Below are positions 63,265-64,000 of a DNA stretch of 64,000 bases, in pieces (the first letter of the stretch is position 1; every line of letters begins with the position of its first letter). The notes beneath the pieces were generated by a model. The model worked only from the letters and a program-made list of their open reading frames with translations. It did not search any database and was not told where the DNA came from. This DNA is from Gemmatimonadaceae bacterium (GTDB lineage: Bacteria; Gemmatimonadota; Gemmatimonadetes; Gemmatimonadales; Gemmatimonadaceae). The stretch spans positions 1 through 64,000 of the forward strand of contig JABWBJ010000001.1 of assembly GCA_013360595.1 (NCBI GenBank), read 5' to 3'. The translations under genes were made by a program, and so were the position numbers.

Positions 63265-64000
63265 TGGACCGACTGGAACGAGGCCGAGCGGCGCTGTCCG
63301 CCGGCGTCGCGATTCTGGCCACGGGACCTGGCGCGGCCTGCAGCAGCCCGCCCGGATCCGCTTCGCCCCCGCAACCACCCGTGATGTTGCACACCGTGAC
63401 ACCGGCGAGCGAGGCCTTCCGCACCGCAGCGCAGATCGCTGTGCCAGCACTCGCTTTCGTACAGGTAGAAGCGCTGCCAGTGACCGTGCAGGGAAACGTA
63501 TCTCTCGCGCCGGAGATCTTCGGCGAGCCGCCCGGAGTCCCGCGCGTGGGGAGCGGGTCGGGGTTCGTGCTCTCGCGCGACGGATACGTTCTCACCAACA
63601 ACCACGTGGTCGAGGACGCTGTTGCGGTCACCGTTGTGCTCAGCGACAACCGACAGTTCGAGGCGTCGGTGATAGGGCGCGACCCTGATACGGACCTCGC
63701 CGGGCTCAAGGTGAAAGCAGACGGCCTGATCCCGGCCACGCTCGGCGAGTCCGACTCAGTGACAGTTGGCGACTGGGTACTTGCGATGGGCTACCCGTTA
63801 GGCCTGTCGCTTACGGTGACCGCCGGCATTGTGAGTGGCACGGGCCGTAGTCCGGGAATGACTGGCGCGGAGCGACCAGGCACGGCGCCAATCGAGAACT
63901 TTATTCAGACCGATGCGGCCATCAATCCCGGGAACAGCGGTGGCCCCCTCGTGGATCTCGCCGGCAGGGTGGTTGGCGTAAACAGCATGCTCGCCAGGCC
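63261..64000 (+). CDS. HtrA/DegP-type serine protease, cut by window end
   Basis: Periplasmic serine protease; 246 residues are visible before the edge. Lipobox in LATGPGAAC suggests a membrane-tethered lipoprotein. The catalytic triad is complete: H115 in TNNHVVEDA, D145 in DPDTDLAGLK and S226 in NPGNSGGPLVD. PDZ domains would follow beyond the window. AAAGGAGGCACC is a strong ribosome-binding site, and the ATG overlaps the GH57 stop. It degrades or refolds damaged envelope proteins and fits the protein-quality theme of the island. Confidence 0.92.
   Translation, partial: MMDRLERGRAALSAGVAILATGPGAACSSPPGSASPPQPPVMLHTVTPASEAFRTAAQIAVPALAFVQVEALPVTVQGNVSLAPEIFGEPPGVPRVGSGSGFVLSRDGYVLTNNHVVEDAVAVTVVLSDNRQFEASVIGRDPDTDLAGLKVKADGLIPATLGESDSVTVGDWVLAMGYPLGLSLTVTAGIVSGTGRSPGMTGAERPGTAPIENFIQTDAAINPGNSGGPLVDLAGRVVGVNSMLAR

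Overview
The window is GC-rich, gene-dense bacterial chromosome. The carboxypeptidase-regulatory/TonB-plug protein at 6.4-7.2 kb, DUF4412 and OsmC proteins, many Gram-negative envelope genes (RND pump, outer-membrane barrels, lipoproteins) and the general codon style suggest a member of Gemmatimonadota or a close relative. That assignment is inference; no rRNA or marker gene lies here.

Left part (1-12.6 kb) looks like ordinary chromosome with a decayed patch: a HIT-family hydrolase (cut by the window edge), a fused alpha-beta 2-oxoacid dehydrogenase E1, a small membrane peptide with a strong terminator, and a PQQ-propeller lipoprotein. A graveyard at 4.8-7.6 kb holds an IS5-type transposase remnant, a DsbA-like pseudogene, an IS21-type remnant and a 143-bp direct repeat of the 3' end of a DUF4412 gene. 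Then come an amidohydrolase, an HNH nuclease, a thioredoxin-like ferredoxin, OsmC and the C-terminal stump of a metal P-type ATPase.

At 12,608-12,650 lies the 3' half of a tRNA-Gly(CCC), minus strand, without its 5' half. This is the usual scar of site-specific integration into a tRNA gene. Its orientation puts the inserted element on the right, so 12.65 kb to beyond 64 kb may be one genomic island. The rest fits: a Cu/Ag efflux operon (cusC-cusB-cusA-DUF411) with a divergent two-component system, a Met-rich periplasmic protein and a membrane Schlafen/AlbA_2 protein; a possible nuclease of unusual architecture; an EamA transporter and a phospholipase D-like synthase; PEP synthase, glycogen synthase and an M50 protease; a lycopene-cyclase-domain protein and cytochrome c; CopC and a lipoprotein; a GltD-like flavoprotein paired with pyruvate:ferredoxin oxidoreductase.

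The most striking part is 43.0-54.8 kb, a long minus-strand gene string, mostly with touching or overlapping ends: archaeal-type (type II) GAPDH, a CPD-motif metal ATPase, a degenerate HMA protein, DUF2933, a membrane methyltransferase, FtsH, an unknown nuclease-like protein, cyclopropane fatty acid synthase, an AMP-phosphorylase-type enzyme and a PRPP synthetase. Next to it is a respiratory block (Rieske, cytochrome b6-type/c fusion, a fused haem-porin resembling Cyc2, a monohaem cytochrome c, DUF5676). The window ends with a second DUF4198 protein, an HMA-like protein without cysteines, a GH57 glycosidase and an HtrA-type protease cut by the right edge.

As a whole, the right-hand 51 kb looks like a transferable metal-tolerance and energy-survival package. 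It combines copper export, membrane and protein quality control, pyruvate/ferredoxin metabolism, glycogen turnover, nucleotide-ribose salvage and an alternative electron-transfer chain.
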